Source of the DNA: CAYJXK01 sp964374115
GTDB taxonomy: Bacteria > Patescibacteriota > Patescibacteriia > Magasanikbacterales > UBA922
Length of the DNA: 13,830 nucleotides
Reading direction: 5' to 3'
NCBI GenBank assembly: GCA_964374115.1
Contig: CAYJXK010000025.1
Location: forward strand, 1-13,830
Positions 5,537 to 13,111 of the stretch are shown piece by piece (the stretch's first letter is position 1; the number at the start of each line of letters is the position of its first letter). Position numbers and translations under genes: made by a program. The notes under the pieces were generated by a model. It was given only the letters and a program-made list of their open reading frames with translations, had not been told where the DNA came from and searched no databases.

Positions 5537-7291
5537 ATGAATCAGTCAGACAATCTCAAAAACATGCGCCACTCCTGCGCTCATCTTTTGGCGGCATCTG
5601 TCCTCGAATTGTACCCGGGCACAAAAAATGCCATTGGACCTTCTATTGAAAATGGCTTTTATCAGGATTTCGACCTGGGAGACGCAAAAATTTCTGAAGA
5701 TGATTTTCCAAAAATCGAGAAAAAAATGCGAGAACTTTTACAGAGATGGACTGACTTTCGCATTATAGAAGTTCCTGTTGATCAGGCACGAAAAGATTTC
5801 GCATGGAATCCATACAAACTCGAGTTGATTGAAGAGTTCGAGAAAATTGGAAAAACAATTACCGAAACAAAACAGGGCGATTTTTTGGATTTGTGCAAAG
5901 GTGGTCATATCGGGAATCCACAGGAGATTCAACATTTCAAACTCCTCTCCGTTGCCGGTGCCTATTGGTGGGGAAGTGAAAAGAACAAAATGTTGACGCG
6001 TATTTATGGAACCTGTCTTCCAACGCAAGAAGAACTTGACGCCCACCTGACCATGCTCGAAGAAGCAAAAAAGAGGGATCATCGGAAACTCGGGAAAGCA
6101 TTGGATTTGTTTACATTTTCTGATCTCATTGGGAAGGGATTACCCTTGTGGACTTCTCGGGGAGCCACTATTCGTCGTGAACTTGAAAATTTTACTATTG
6201 AGGAAGAACTTCGGCGAGGGTATTTGCATGTCATTACCCCCGAGTTGGCTAAAGTTGATCTGTACCGTCGTTCCGGTCATTATCCATATTATAAAAATAC
6301 CATGTACCCCCCGATGGAAATTGATGAGGAAGAATTCATATTACGTCCCATGACCTGTCCGCACCATTTCATGCTCTATCAGGATAAAAAACGTTCGTAT
6401 CGAGAACTTCCCATGCGTATCGCCGAACTTGCCCGTCTTTTCCGATACGAAAAATCTGGAGAGCTGACTGGCATGATGCGGGTAAGAAGCTTTTGTCTGG
6501 CTGACGCGCATATCGTCTGTATGCCTGAACAAGTAAAAGACGAATTAAAACAAGTAATTCATCTTATTGAATATGTAAGCGGGGTTTTGGGTCTGGTAAA
6601 AGGAAAAGATTTTTCGTATCAACTCTCTTTGGGAGATAGAGAAGACACGGAAAAATATTATAAGAATGACGAAGCATGGGATAGGGGCGAAAAGATACTC
6701 CGTTCCACATTACAAGACCTTCAGGCACCGTTTGTCGAGGCAAAAGGGACAGCCGCATTTTATGGCCCGAAGATTGATATACAGATGTGGAATGTATCAG
6801 GCAAGGAAGACACTGCGTTTACCGTGCAATATGATTTTTGCATGCCAGAGCGATTTGGACTGGTGTACACCGACGCGGCTGGAGACGAAAAGCAGCCCAT
6901 TGTTATTCATCGTTCCTCGATTGGCGCAATAGAACGAACATTTGCATTTCTTATCGAACGCTATGCGGGCGCATTTCCGTTGTGGCTCTCACCTGTCCAA
7001 GTCGCTTTGCTTCCCGTGTCAGAAAAACATATCGCAGGCGCCGAGGCGTTTGCACAAGAATGCAAAGATGCCGGCATTCGGGTTGAGATTGATACGGCCG
7101 ATGAGACTGTCGGAAAGAAAGTGCGAAAAGCAGTGCAGCAGAAGGTTCCATATATTGTGGTTGTCGGTGACAAAGAATTAGGTGGAGACGACCTGTCCAT
7201 TCGCGTCCGAGGGGCAGAAGAGTCACTCCGTTTGAGTCAAGAAGCATTTTTACAAAGAATGCGATCCGAAATCAAGCTTCGTTCCTCATAA
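5537..7291 (+). CDS. thrS: Threonyl-tRNA synthetase without TGS domain
   Basis: 584 residues. The enzyme charges tRNA-Thr with threonine in the cytoplasm. The protein opens directly with the editing (SAD) domain: H12 and H16 in HSCAH, then C120 and H124 in CKGGH, the zinc-type editing site. The N-terminal TGS domain found in the roughly 640-residue E. coli enzyme is missing, and no in-frame upstream sequence could supply it. The catalytic class II core carries its zinc ligands C274 (in MTCPHH), H325 (DAHIVC) and H458 (IVIHRSS). The C274 to H325 spacing of 51 equals that of C334 to H385 in E. coli. Motif 2 lies at about 300-325 and motif 3 follows H458. The C-terminal anticodon-binding domain begins near LPVSEKH (about 497). 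It is a stand-alone gene with its own promoter, ending at a bidirectional terminator. Confidence 0.97.
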   Translation: MNQSDNLKNMRHSCAHLLAASVLELYPGTKNAIGPSIENGFYQDFDLGDAKISEDDFPKIEKKMRELLQRWTDFRIIEVPVDQARKDFAWNPYKLELIEEFEKIGKTITETKQGDFLDLCKGGHIGNPQEIQHFKLLSVAGAYWWGSEKNKMLTRIYGTCLPTQEELDAHLTMLEEAKKRDHRKLGKALDLFTFSDLIGKGLPLWTSRGATIRRELENFTIEEELRRGYLHVITPELAKVDLYRRSGHYPYYKNTMYPPMEIDEEEFILRPMTCPHHFMLYQDKKRSYRELPMRIAELARLFRYEKSGELTGMMRVRSFCLADAHIVCMPEQVKDELKQVIHLIEYVSGVLGLVKGKDFSYQLSLGDREDTEKYYKNDEAWDRGEKILRSTLQDLQAPFVEAKGTAAFYGPKIDIQMWNVSGKEDTAFTVQYDFCMPERFGLVYTDAAGDEKQPIVIHRSSIGAIERTFAFLIERYAGAFPLWLSPVQVALLPVSEKHIAGAEAFAQECKDAGIRVEIDTADETVGKKVRKAVQQKVPYIVVVGDKELGGDDLSIRVRGAEESLRLSQEAFLQRMRSEIKLRSS

Positions 7292-7321
7292 AAAAATCCG
7301 CCGAAAAGGCGGATTATATCT
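7291..7321. terminator. Bidirectional terminator between thrS and the 7314 gene
   Basis: AATCCGCC (7295-7302) pairs with GGCGGATT (7308-7315) around a GAAAA loop. On the minus strand the stem is followed by a clean seven-T run, a strong terminator for the leftward operon. On the plus strand the tail (ATATCTTT) is weaker but may serve thrS. The hairpin overlaps the stop codons of both genes. Confidence 0.85.
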
Positions 7322-8399
7322 TTGGCGGAGTATCTTTGGGGCGAAGAAAGCTCTGCGCGACGTCCTGGTCCAATTGTTGATATTGCTGGAATAAGGAAAA
7401 CTGATTTTCGTATTCCGCGCTTATTTCTTGGAGCGCATGAAGTGTTGTCTCGTCATCTGTGTGGGGTGACAATACTTGTTGTACTTCTTTCCATGTTGCC
7501 GCAGTTATATATGCTTGAAGTTGTTCTGACTCAAAATTGGTCCTTTTTGGAATATGTTGGAAGAGCGCATGAAGAACGTGGTTGCGTTTCTCAATGGCCT
7601 TTTTGAGAACATCGAGAGTCGGAGCCTGTGCTTTTTCTCCACCCACCGCTTTGATGCCTTCGATGACAAATTCCTTTCTGTCGCGAGCGAGAGAATTTTT
7701 AATTTGTTTTACATATGCGCGGACAATGAGTTCGGTTTTTATATATTGACCAATGTCTGTTTCAATGTTTTCTTTTTGTTCTCCATGCGTGTCTTGCACT
7801 CTCTCGAAGACACGATCAGCAAAACCGATGGCAGTGCGATATTGTTCATCATACCAGTCGGCATGTTTTTTGATATCCAGAATGTCGTTGGTTTCCGGAT
7901 GCCGTTCAGAGATGCCTTCTCCAAATTTCATCAGCTTGCCATAAAAACCATCGCGGACGACATTGGCGACAAAACGCATCTGTTCTGGCGTGCGACCGGT
8001 TTCTGCCGCAAGTAATGTTGTATATCCTTCGTCAAAGTTGACAATGTGCTCAAACTGATCGGCATAAGCAATGTAGATATGTTCAAAATCACGATTTTTA
8101 TTTTGAGTGATGACACGAAATTCATTTTTAAATAATTCTTCCATTTTTTTTTGAAAAGCAGAAAAAAGTTGTTTCGTATCAACCGAAGGAACGGCATTCT
8201 CTTGCATAAGAAAAACAGGAGCGTCACGCGCAAGAGTTGGTAGTTTTTTTTCGTTCGTCTGTTCTGAGAGATCATCTACCTTTGCTTCGATGTGTGCCTG
8301 TGTTTCATAGTGTTTATACGCTTCAACCCCACCTCCAATTGTCGCGAGAGCGCCGAGGCCGTACAATGTCGGTCGTCTGTATTTTTTTTCTGGGTTCAT
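7314..8399 (-). CDS. Unknown membrane-anchored helical protein
   Basis: 361 residues. After ten polar and basic residues comes a short, glycine-rich hydrophobic segment (about 11-27, TLYGLGALATIGGGVEA), which could be a membrane anchor or uncleaved signal. The remainder is long, charged and mostly helical by composition, with several aromatic and histidine-rich patches (for example HADWYDEQYR near the middle). No catalytic motif and no family were recognised. It is the second gene of a two-gene operon: the upstream gene ends ten bases before its ATG, and a palindrome covers both the stop and the start. No Shine-Dalgarno site is visible. The two proteins probably act together, the upstream one soluble and this one anchored. 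Confidence 0.7.
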   Translation of the reverse strand: MNPEKKYRRPTLYGLGALATIGGGVEAYKHYETQAHIEAKVDDLSEQTNEKKLPTLARDAPVFLMQENAVPSVDTKQLFSAFQKKMEELFKNEFRVITQNKNRDFEHIYIAYADQFEHIVNFDEGYTTLLAAETGRTPEQMRFVANVVRDGFYGKLMKFGEGISERHPETNDILDIKKHADWYDEQYRTAIGFADRVFERVQDTHGEQKENIETDIGQYIKTELIVRAYVKQIKNSLARDRKEFVIEGIKAVGGEKAQAPTLDVLKKAIEKRNHVLHALFQHIPKRTNFESEQLQAYITAATWKEVQQVLSPHTDDETTLHALQEISAEYENQFSLFQQYQQLDQDVAQSFLRPKDTPPKI

Positions 8400-8413
8400 A
8401 ATCCAAAGATTAT
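8398..8413 (-). repeat. 16-base palindrome spanning stop and start codons
   Basis: ATAATC (8398-8403) and GATTAT (8408-8413) form a six-pair hairpin with a four-base loop. In the leftward mRNA it contains the stop codon of the 8410 gene and all but the final G of the next gene's ATG. It could couple translation of the two genes, though an A/T-rich chance match is possible. Confidence 0.45.
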
Positions 8414-9333
8414 CGTTTTGGCAATCCTCTCTCTTCGTATTGTTCGATCAACTGTTCCACTCGTGCCATGGATTTTGACAATTTTTCTCGCAGTTCTGCG
8501 TTGGTCGGAGCGGCAGAAGCCCGACGAAAGAAAGCAGTCATTCGTTGCCATGCCGATGATTCTTCTTGCGTTTTTTCATGCCGACGTCGCAGATCTTGCT
8601 CAGTTTTCATGGCAAAAATAAGATCGCTTGGAATGCCAGGGAATTGGTCTGGGATATCTTTTTCTGGGTGGATTCGATAGGTTTCCGCGAAGCGGGAGAG
8701 ACGGATATGATGGGTGGGTTCTGAAGCGGTCACCTCGACCTGCCCGATACGGCTTGGCCGTGTTGGTGTAGATTGAAATGGTTCGGTTTGCACGACCGTC
8801 TGTCCTTCGAGTGCAGCGCGCGTGTAATCAGCTACTCGTCTTTTTATCATTTCGAGTTTTCCTCGGAGCGTTTCGGATGATTCCATCTGTGGCGCGCTTT
8901 CGAACCAACGCCGCATTTTTCCAAAAAAAGATGGAGGTGTCGTACTCCTCTCAAGACGTATTTCAAGATCGTGCAGGCTTCGGAGTGCTCCGGCAAGCTG
9001 TGAAGGCAAAAATTGAAGAAGCGCCTCTCGGTCGCCCGGATAGTTCGGATTATGATACGAGCGAATGATATGTTGGATATGCACTCGATGATCTGCTTTG
9101 TTTTTCGCTTCTGCTTTGTCTTCCGCTATAATTTTGTCAAGGACACCGCCCTCTTTGAATGTATCATCAAATCGTCGTATTATTGTCTGTGTACTCTCTT
9201 CAGTAGGAGCGGGATGAGGGGTCATTTCACCGTCCACGATATTCTCCGTGAGGTCGGGTTTGTGCCTATCACCGTCGTCCGCTTTTTTGTTCTCGAAGGG
9301 TTGTGTTCCAGAGAATTCCGATGTCGTGATCAT
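8410..9333 (-). CDS. Unknown soluble protein with a duplicated ~60-residue domain
   Basis: 307 residues, no signal or membrane segment. The first 50 residues are polar and probably disordered. Residues 109-167 and 234-292 align without gaps at a fixed offset of 125 residues, with 18 identities in 59 positions by my hand count. Both copies share P-S-x-L near the start, D-L with a following R, a conserved S then M, an F and A, and L-R-x-K-L near the end, with R-V closing. Each copy reads as a helical hairpin. The linker between them (about 175-230) is proline- and threonine-rich and then basic. No known family was recognised. It is the first gene of the leftward operon, with a promoter 26 bases upstream and no Shine-Dalgarno site. 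Confidence 0.7.
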   Translation of the reverse strand: MITTSEFSGTQPFENKKADDGDRHKPDLTENIVDGEMTPHPAPTEESTQTIIRRFDDTFKEGGVLDKIIAEDKAEAKNKADHRVHIQHIIRSYHNPNYPGDREALLQFLPSQLAGALRSLHDLEIRLERSTTPPSFFGKMRRWFESAPQMESSETLRGKLEMIKRRVADYTRAALEGQTVVQTEPFQSTPTRPSRIGQVEVTASEPTHHIRLSRFAETYRIHPEKDIPDQFPGIPSDLIFAMKTEQDLRRRHEKTQEESSAWQRMTAFFRRASAAPTNAELREKLSKSMARVEQLIEQYEERGLPKR

Positions 9334-9358
9334 AGCATATGAGCATGAGGTTACGTAT

Positions 9359-9386
9359 AGTGTAACATGTCATTGGCGATTGTCAA
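9359..9386 (-). promoter_or_regulatory. Leftward promoter of the 9333-7314 operon
   Basis: Read on the minus strand, a perfect TTGACA (9386-9381) is followed after 16 bases by TACACT (9364-9359). The start would be near 9352, leaving a 19-base leader before the ATG at 9333. Its -35 box overlaps that of the rightward promoter. Confidence 0.7.
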
Positions 9387-9408
9387 TTAGGCTCTAATCT
9401 CGTATACT
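9380..9408 (+). promoter_or_regulatory. Rightward promoter of miaA
   Basis: TTGTCA (9380-9385) and TATACT (9403-9408) are 17 bases apart, each one base from consensus. Transcription from about 9415 would cross the miaB scrap and enter miaA, giving a leader of roughly 125 bases. Confidence 0.7.
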
Positions 9409-9461
9409 CCCGACTGTATGCCATTGGGATCATTCTCATCCACGCACACATTTCATTTGTG

Positions 9462-9554
9462 TATCCTTCCTATTTGCATCTTCCGTTCCAATCTGGTAAT
9501 AATGAGGTGCTGAAACGCATGAATCACTCTCAGAATAGGGATGAGGACATACGC
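9462..9554 (+). pseudogene. miaB: Remnant of miaB (tRNA methylthiotransferase)
   Basis: The frame starting at 9462 encodes YPSYLHLPFQSGNNEVLKRM followed by NHSQNRDEDIR. The core LHLPFQSG plus VLKRMN (9474-9524) is the signature of the radical-SAM domain of MiaB-type methylthiotransferases, which convert i6A37 made by MiaA to ms2i6A37 in tRNA. Only about 20-30 of the usual roughly 440 residues are recognisable. The N-terminal UPF0004 domain and the CxxxCxxC cluster are absent, and the frame upstream runs into the promoter. Beyond the scrap the same frame enters miaA in another phase. It is best read as the leftover of a deleted miaB that once preceded miaA. Confidence 0.6.
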
Positions 9555-10500
9555 ACCTATGATCGAAGAAACACAGAGACTCCCCAAGCTCTTGGTCCTT
9601 CTCGGTCCCACTGCGAGTGGCAAAACAGACTGGGCATTGCGATTGGCGGGCGTAGCAAATGCAGAGATTATTTCTGCGGACTCTCGACAGATTTACAAAA
9701 AAATGGATATAGGAACAGCGAAACCAAAAGGAGAATGGCGAAGAAATGGCCTTCGAAAAACATTTTTTGTTGATACGATTCCCCACCACCTTATAGATGT
9801 ATTTGATCCAGGAAAGGCCTTTAGTGTTGTTGATTTTCGCGATCTGGCTTTCAAGTATTGCAAATTGGCACACAAACAAGGGCGCGTCCCCATGATCGTT
9901 GGAGGAACAGGATTATTTATTTCATCCGTGGTTGATAATTTGCAGATTCCACGTGTGCCGGCAAATAAAAAATTTCGGAAGAGTTTGGAGGAAAAATCAC
10001 GAGAGGAACTGGTAGCGCTTCTGCGTCAACTTGATCCTGATGCAGCCGGAGAGATGGATCTCCATAATGTCCGACGCATCATTCGCGCGCTCGAGGTATG
10101 CGTGTTTACTGGGGAGCCATTTTCAAAGCAAAGAAAAAAAGGAGAGCCACTTTTCGATATGTTGCAAATTGGCATTGATATCACTCGTGAAGCGCTATAT
10201 CGAAACATTGACGCACGAACGGATGAGATGATTCGAATAGGGCTTGTGCACGAAATTAAGGATCTTCTGCGCCAAAAGTATAGTTGGAGAATGCCCAGTA
10301 TGAGTGGGATTGGGTATCGAGAGTTTCGGGAGTATTTTGAAGGGAAGTCGTCTCTTGATCATGCAGTCTCGCTTCTCAAACGCGATATTCGCCGATACGC
10401 GCGGCGGCAAATGACGTGGTTTCGGCGAGATAAACGGATTGTTTGGTGCAACGTATACGAAGAGGCAGAAAAACGTGTTCAAGAATTTTTATCTTTATGA
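9541..10500 (+). CDS. miaA: tRNA dimethylallyltransferase
   Basis: 319 residues. MiaA transfers a dimethylallyl group to N6 of A37 in tRNAs that read codons beginning with U. Seen in order: P-loop GPTASGKT at 22-29; the SADSRQIYKKMDIGTAKP block at 45-62, with the catalytic Asp 47; PHHLIDV at 81-87; the GGTGLFI block at 121-127; the GIGYREF segment near 257-263; and a C-terminal RRYARRQMTWFRRD, the usual tRNA-contact end. Length is normal for the family. The ATG at 9541 gives six residues before an alternative ATG at 9559, which also keeps the whole P-loop; neither has a convincing Shine-Dalgarno site. It is transcribed from the divergent promoter at 9380-9408. Confidence 0.95.
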   Translation: MRTYAPMIEETQRLPKLLVLLGPTASGKTDWALRLAGVANAEIISADSRQIYKKMDIGTAKPKGEWRRNGLRKTFFVDTIPHHLIDVFDPGKAFSVVDFRDLAFKYCKLAHKQGRVPMIVGGTGLFISSVVDNLQIPRVPANKKFRKSLEEKSREELVALLRQLDPDAAGEMDLHNVRRIIRALEVCVFTGEPFSKQRKKGEPLFDMLQIGIDITREALYRNIDARTDEMIRIGLVHEIKDLLRQKYSWRMPSMSGIGYREFREYFEGKSSLDHAVSLLKRDIRRYARRQMTWFRRDKRIVWCNVYEEAEKRVQEFLSL

Positions 10501-10631
10501 AGATACACATATCAAATGTGTAACCATTCAATCTTGAAGTATTCTTTTTGCTTCCTCCGCGATCATCTGGCTCATTCCGATCCTCATACGCTCCGTCAAA
10601 AAAATATTTCACGAGGGAATAAAAATTTTTT
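10501..10631. other. Intergenic stretch between miaA and the 10632 gene
   Basis: TACACAT (10504-10510) and ATGTGTA (10516-10522) form a seven-pair stem just after the miaA stop, without a following T-run. A CATACGCT string near 10585 resembles the weak -10 region of thrS but has no good -35. GAGGG at 10613-10617 lies 14 bases before the next ATG, too far for a normal Shine-Dalgarno site. Confidence 0.4.
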
Positions 10632-11288
10632 ATGAAACTTTCTTCCGGGCTCAAAGCTATTGAGCCATCACAAAAATCTCGCACGTATTCGTCATTTTAT
10701 AGCAATCTTCGCGCAGTGAAAAAGGGAATGCGGGAAGTTTCTCTTGGAAAGCAGTCAAACCCTGGCGCTGCTTCAACAGTAGCCGGGGCGAAGACAGATC
10801 TCACTCGGTCTAAACAAAAACGAGTGGCGCGCCTCATAACAGCGATTGAAAAAGGAGAACAGGTGGGGAGCACGATGCAAAATCGAGAGAGCATGCGCGT
10901 GCTTGGAGGGTTGGGTTTTTTGAGACAAAAATTGACTGGTCATCCTGGATCAGCATTACGAGTGGCCAATCGTCTCAACCGTTTCGATCAAGAGCACAGC
11001 CAAGGAGAATCTGAAAAAGTGTCACTGGAGGACGCGCGGCGGGCGTATCAAGAAAAAAAAGCGCTCGAGGAACAAGAAAAATTGCGCACCCGTCGCATGC
11101 AGGCACGAGCGCGAAAGGATCGTTTTGAGGCAGAGCGGAAAGAAGAGAAGAAAATCCATCAAAAAAAAAGCGCCGGGCAAAGAGGAAAAAACGGCTTCGT
11201 CTATTCATCCATGATCCACGAAAGTGAAGGGGATTCTGAATCGTCTGAGCATGGGTCAGCACGCGATGAAAGTGGAGAGAAAAAATAA
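10632..11288 (+). CDS. Unknown highly charged protein
   Basis: 218 residues, no signal peptide or membrane segment and no cysteine. The first 120 residues are basic and moderately structured (YSSFYSNLRAVKKGMREVSLG near 18-38; a hydrophobic LGGLGFLRQKL near 90-100). Residues from about 130 to 190 form a continuous run of E, K, R and A typical of a long single helix or coiled coil (for example EEQEKLRTRRMQARARKDRF). The C-terminus is rich in S, E, G and D and probably disordered. The basic content would suit nucleic acid or ribosome contact, but that is inference and no family was recognised. It stands alone between miaA and a strong terminator. Confidence 0.65.
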   Translation: MKLSSGLKAIEPSQKSRTYSSFYSNLRAVKKGMREVSLGKQSNPGAASTVAGAKTDLTRSKQKRVARLITAIEKGEQVGSTMQNRESMRVLGGLGFLRQKLTGHPGSALRVANRLNRFDQEHSQGESEKVSLEDARRAYQEKKALEEQEKLRTRRMQARARKDRFEAERKEEKKIHQKKSAGQRGKNGFVYSSMIHESEGDSESSEHGSARDESGEKK

Positions 11289-11304
11289 ATTTCAACGTAT
11301 CAAG

Positions 11305-11351
11305 GACTTTCGCGTTTGTCTCTCGAGGGTATTATTGCAAACACGAAAGTC
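11305..11351. repeat. Long intergenic hairpin
   Basis: GACTTTCG (11305-11312) pairs with CGAAAGTC (11344-11351). After one C/A mismatch, GTTTG (11314-11318) pairs with CAAAC (11338-11342), leaving a 19-base loop. It follows the 10632 gene and precedes its terminator hairpin by four bases. It is not itself a terminator. Confidence 0.65.
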
Positions 11352-11355
11352 ATGG

Positions 11356-11402
11356 TATCAAAAACTCCTCCAGAGATGTGGGGGAGTTTTTGATATTTTT
11401 TT
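11356..11402 (+). terminator. Strong intrinsic terminator
   Basis: TATCAAAAACTCC (11356-11368) pairs with GGAGTTTTTGATA (11383-11395), extended by three further pairs (one G/T) around an eight-base loop. A T-run at 11396-11402 follows. It ends the rightward 10632 gene and also lies just beyond the stop of the leftward gene at 11405, for which it is a weaker terminator. Confidence 0.85.
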
Positions 11403-11404
11403 GT

Positions 11405-12400
11405 TTAGAGCGCCTTCACATGGACAGCGATCTGGAGGAATGTCTCATAGACTGTTTTGAGTTCATTTTTTGTGCCGTTTAGGGAGACACGGATGGATGC
11501 GAGTTCTGTACCTGTGATGGTCGTCATTGCATTGACACGACGTTTCATTTCTTCTATGTCGGCCTTTGCGTTTTGAATACGTTCTTCTGCCGCCGCAAGA
11601 AGTGCTCGTGCCGTGTCTACATTTTTTCCAGATGTTTCCAATCGGTCAATGGCCTTCTCTATCGCGTCTGCACGGGCTTCGATCTTCGCAATATATTTTG
11701 TTTGAAATTCATCGATATAGCCAAGGAGGACTAACGTTCGTGTTGATGTCTGCTCTTGATTTTTTTGTTGCGCCATAGATTCACGGAATCTCTGGATTTC
11801 CCGCGCAATTTGGTTCAATCCATCGATGGATGTTATTTCTTCAATACGTGCTTTCATCCCTCGAAGTGTTTGGAGATCAGCATCGGCTGATAGAATGAGT
11901 CGATTTTTTAGGTCATTGTTTTGAATGATTATCGTTCGTTCTTTGAGTTGTTCCACATGTGCGATCAGCGCGTTCACGACATTCAGGAGGAGATTTTTTT
12001 GTACCGTGAGTTCTCGCTCACCACGCTCCTGTTTTTGTTCTATTTGTTCGCGTCTCAATATTTCCACACGATCCTTTCGCGCCTCTTTGAGGGCCGTTTC
12101 TTCTCGTCGTTCTTGCTCCACACGATCCTTTCGCGCGTCAAGAAGATCGGTGCGGAGATCTTTGATTGATTTGATTCGGGCATTCAGATCTGCTTCAAAC
12201 TGGCGTCGTGCCGCAGGATCGGTTTGAGGCGCAATAGGTGCAACGACGGTTGTGGTATCAACTGGTGATTCCGCGCGTATCTGAAATGTTCGTCGGCCCC
12301 CTCGGTCATCTTGGGGGGGTGTCTGGGCATGCACAATCAGGGGCACGAATGACGATGTCAGAGCCACAAGATTGAAAAGAAAGAGAGAAAGTAATTTCAT
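11405..12400 (-). CDS. Secreted coiled-coil protein of the sigma operon
   Basis: 331 residues. Residues 1-25 are a signal peptide (KLLSLFLFNLV core, likely cleavage after VHA25). A proline- and threonine-rich segment follows, then from about 65 to the end an almost uninterrupted helical, heptad-like sequence. Within it an 18-residue block is repeated: ARKDRVE occurs at 89-95 and 107-113. At DNA level an exact 20-base repeat (12063-12082 and 12117-12136) lies 54 bases apart, so the duplication is recent or constrained. The middle has KERTIIIQNNDLKNRLILSADA (about 153-174). No enzyme motif was seen. It is the third gene of the sigma/membrane-protein operon, about 42 bases downstream. It would sit outside the membrane, where it might interact with the outside domain of the 12443 protein; that is inferred from order only. 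Confidence 0.75.
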   Translation of the reverse strand: MKLLSLFLFNLVALTSSFVPLIVHAQTPPQDDRGGRRTFQIRAESPVDTTTVVAPIAPQTDPAARRQFEADLNARIKSIKDLRTDLLDARKDRVEQERREETALKEARKDRVEILRREQIEQKQERGERELTVQKNLLLNVVNALIAHVEQLKERTIIIQNNDLKNRLILSADADLQTLRGMKARIEEITSIDGLNQIAREIQRFRESMAQQKNQEQTSTRTLVLLGYIDEFQTKYIAKIEARADAIEKAIDRLETSGKNVDTARALLAAAEERIQNAKADIEEMKRRVNAMTTITGTELASIRVSLNGTKNELKTVYETFLQIAVHVKAL

Positions 12401-12442
12401 ATGTGTGTAAGGATTAAGAGATACGTATGGTAGTTGATGATG

Positions 12443-13111
12443 TTAAATAGTGGCTAATGTGTTATCGATGTTTTGGAGTTCTTTATCTTCTTGCAGGAAT
12501 TTTTCGAATTCTTTATCTGATTCGAGCGCATTTATTTCTTTTTGGATTTCGTTTTCATTGATATCAGATATGTCGTTTGGTATGAGCGAGGAGTCTTCAG
12601 ATAATTCGGGGGATTGTTGAGACAATATAGCATTGAGTGTCGTGTCGATTTCTGCGAGTGCCAATGCTGTTGCAATATCTTCGTCTGCACGTTCTTGAAA
12701 TAATTCTATATCCGCAAATTCATTTTGGATCGCCTCCTCTACAAGAGGTTTGTTCTCAAGCGCCAGATATCGAGAGGATGACCCATACCAGAGAAGCGTT
12801 CCGAGCGTCAAAATGATCGCTGTCACTCCCACTGGTAACAAGATTTTTGCATAGGAAGATACAAGATCAGAAAAATGAAAGGAAAAGAAATGTCGGGTTT
12901 GTTGCCTGGGTTTTATTTCGGATGACACCTCCGAGAGAATGCGATTCAAGAGGTGTGCCGAAGGAACAATGTTTTTTTTCTGCTCTTGGATATGTTCTAC
13001 GACAGAAAAAAGTTCTCGTACATTTTTTGACATCTCTCCTTGACCTTGGTCATTCAAGGCTTCATCAAATGCCGTTTCTTCTAATTTTTGAGAACGTTGT
13101 GGGTCGTTCAT
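12443..13111 (-). CDS. Single-pass membrane protein, putative anti-sigma factor
   Basis: 222 residues. Residues 1-89 are predicted cytoplasmic and include a helical segment (about 27-65, ending near SAHLLNRILSEV), then one membrane span (about 90-109, ILLPVGVTAIILTLGTLLWY). The outside part, 110-222, is very acidic and rich in L, A, I and N. There is no cysteine anywhere, so the zinc anti-sigma motif HxxxCxxC is absent. The ATG overlaps the stop of the sigma gene as ATGA, the usual arrangement for a translationally coupled sigma/anti-sigma pair. Position and topology support the anti-sigma call; sequence identity does not prove it. It could instead be a membrane regulator of another type. Confidence 0.65.
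   Translation of the reverse strand: MNDPQRSQKLEETAFDEALNDQGQGEMSKNVRELFSVVEHIQEQKKNIVPSAHLLNRILSEVSSEIKPRQQTRHFFSFHFSDLVSSYAKILLPVGVTAIILTLGTLLWYGSSSRYLALENKPLVEEAIQNEFADIELFQERADEDIATALALAEIDTTLNAILSQQSPELSEDSSLIPNDISDINENEIQKEINALESDKEFEKFLQEDKELQNIDNTLATI

Noticed and set aside
9418..9513. A 31-residue leader peptide starting at the first ATG after the miaA promoter
   Set aside because: It is in a different frame from the miaB scrap, has no ribosome site and no attenuator-like hairpins, so it looks like chance.
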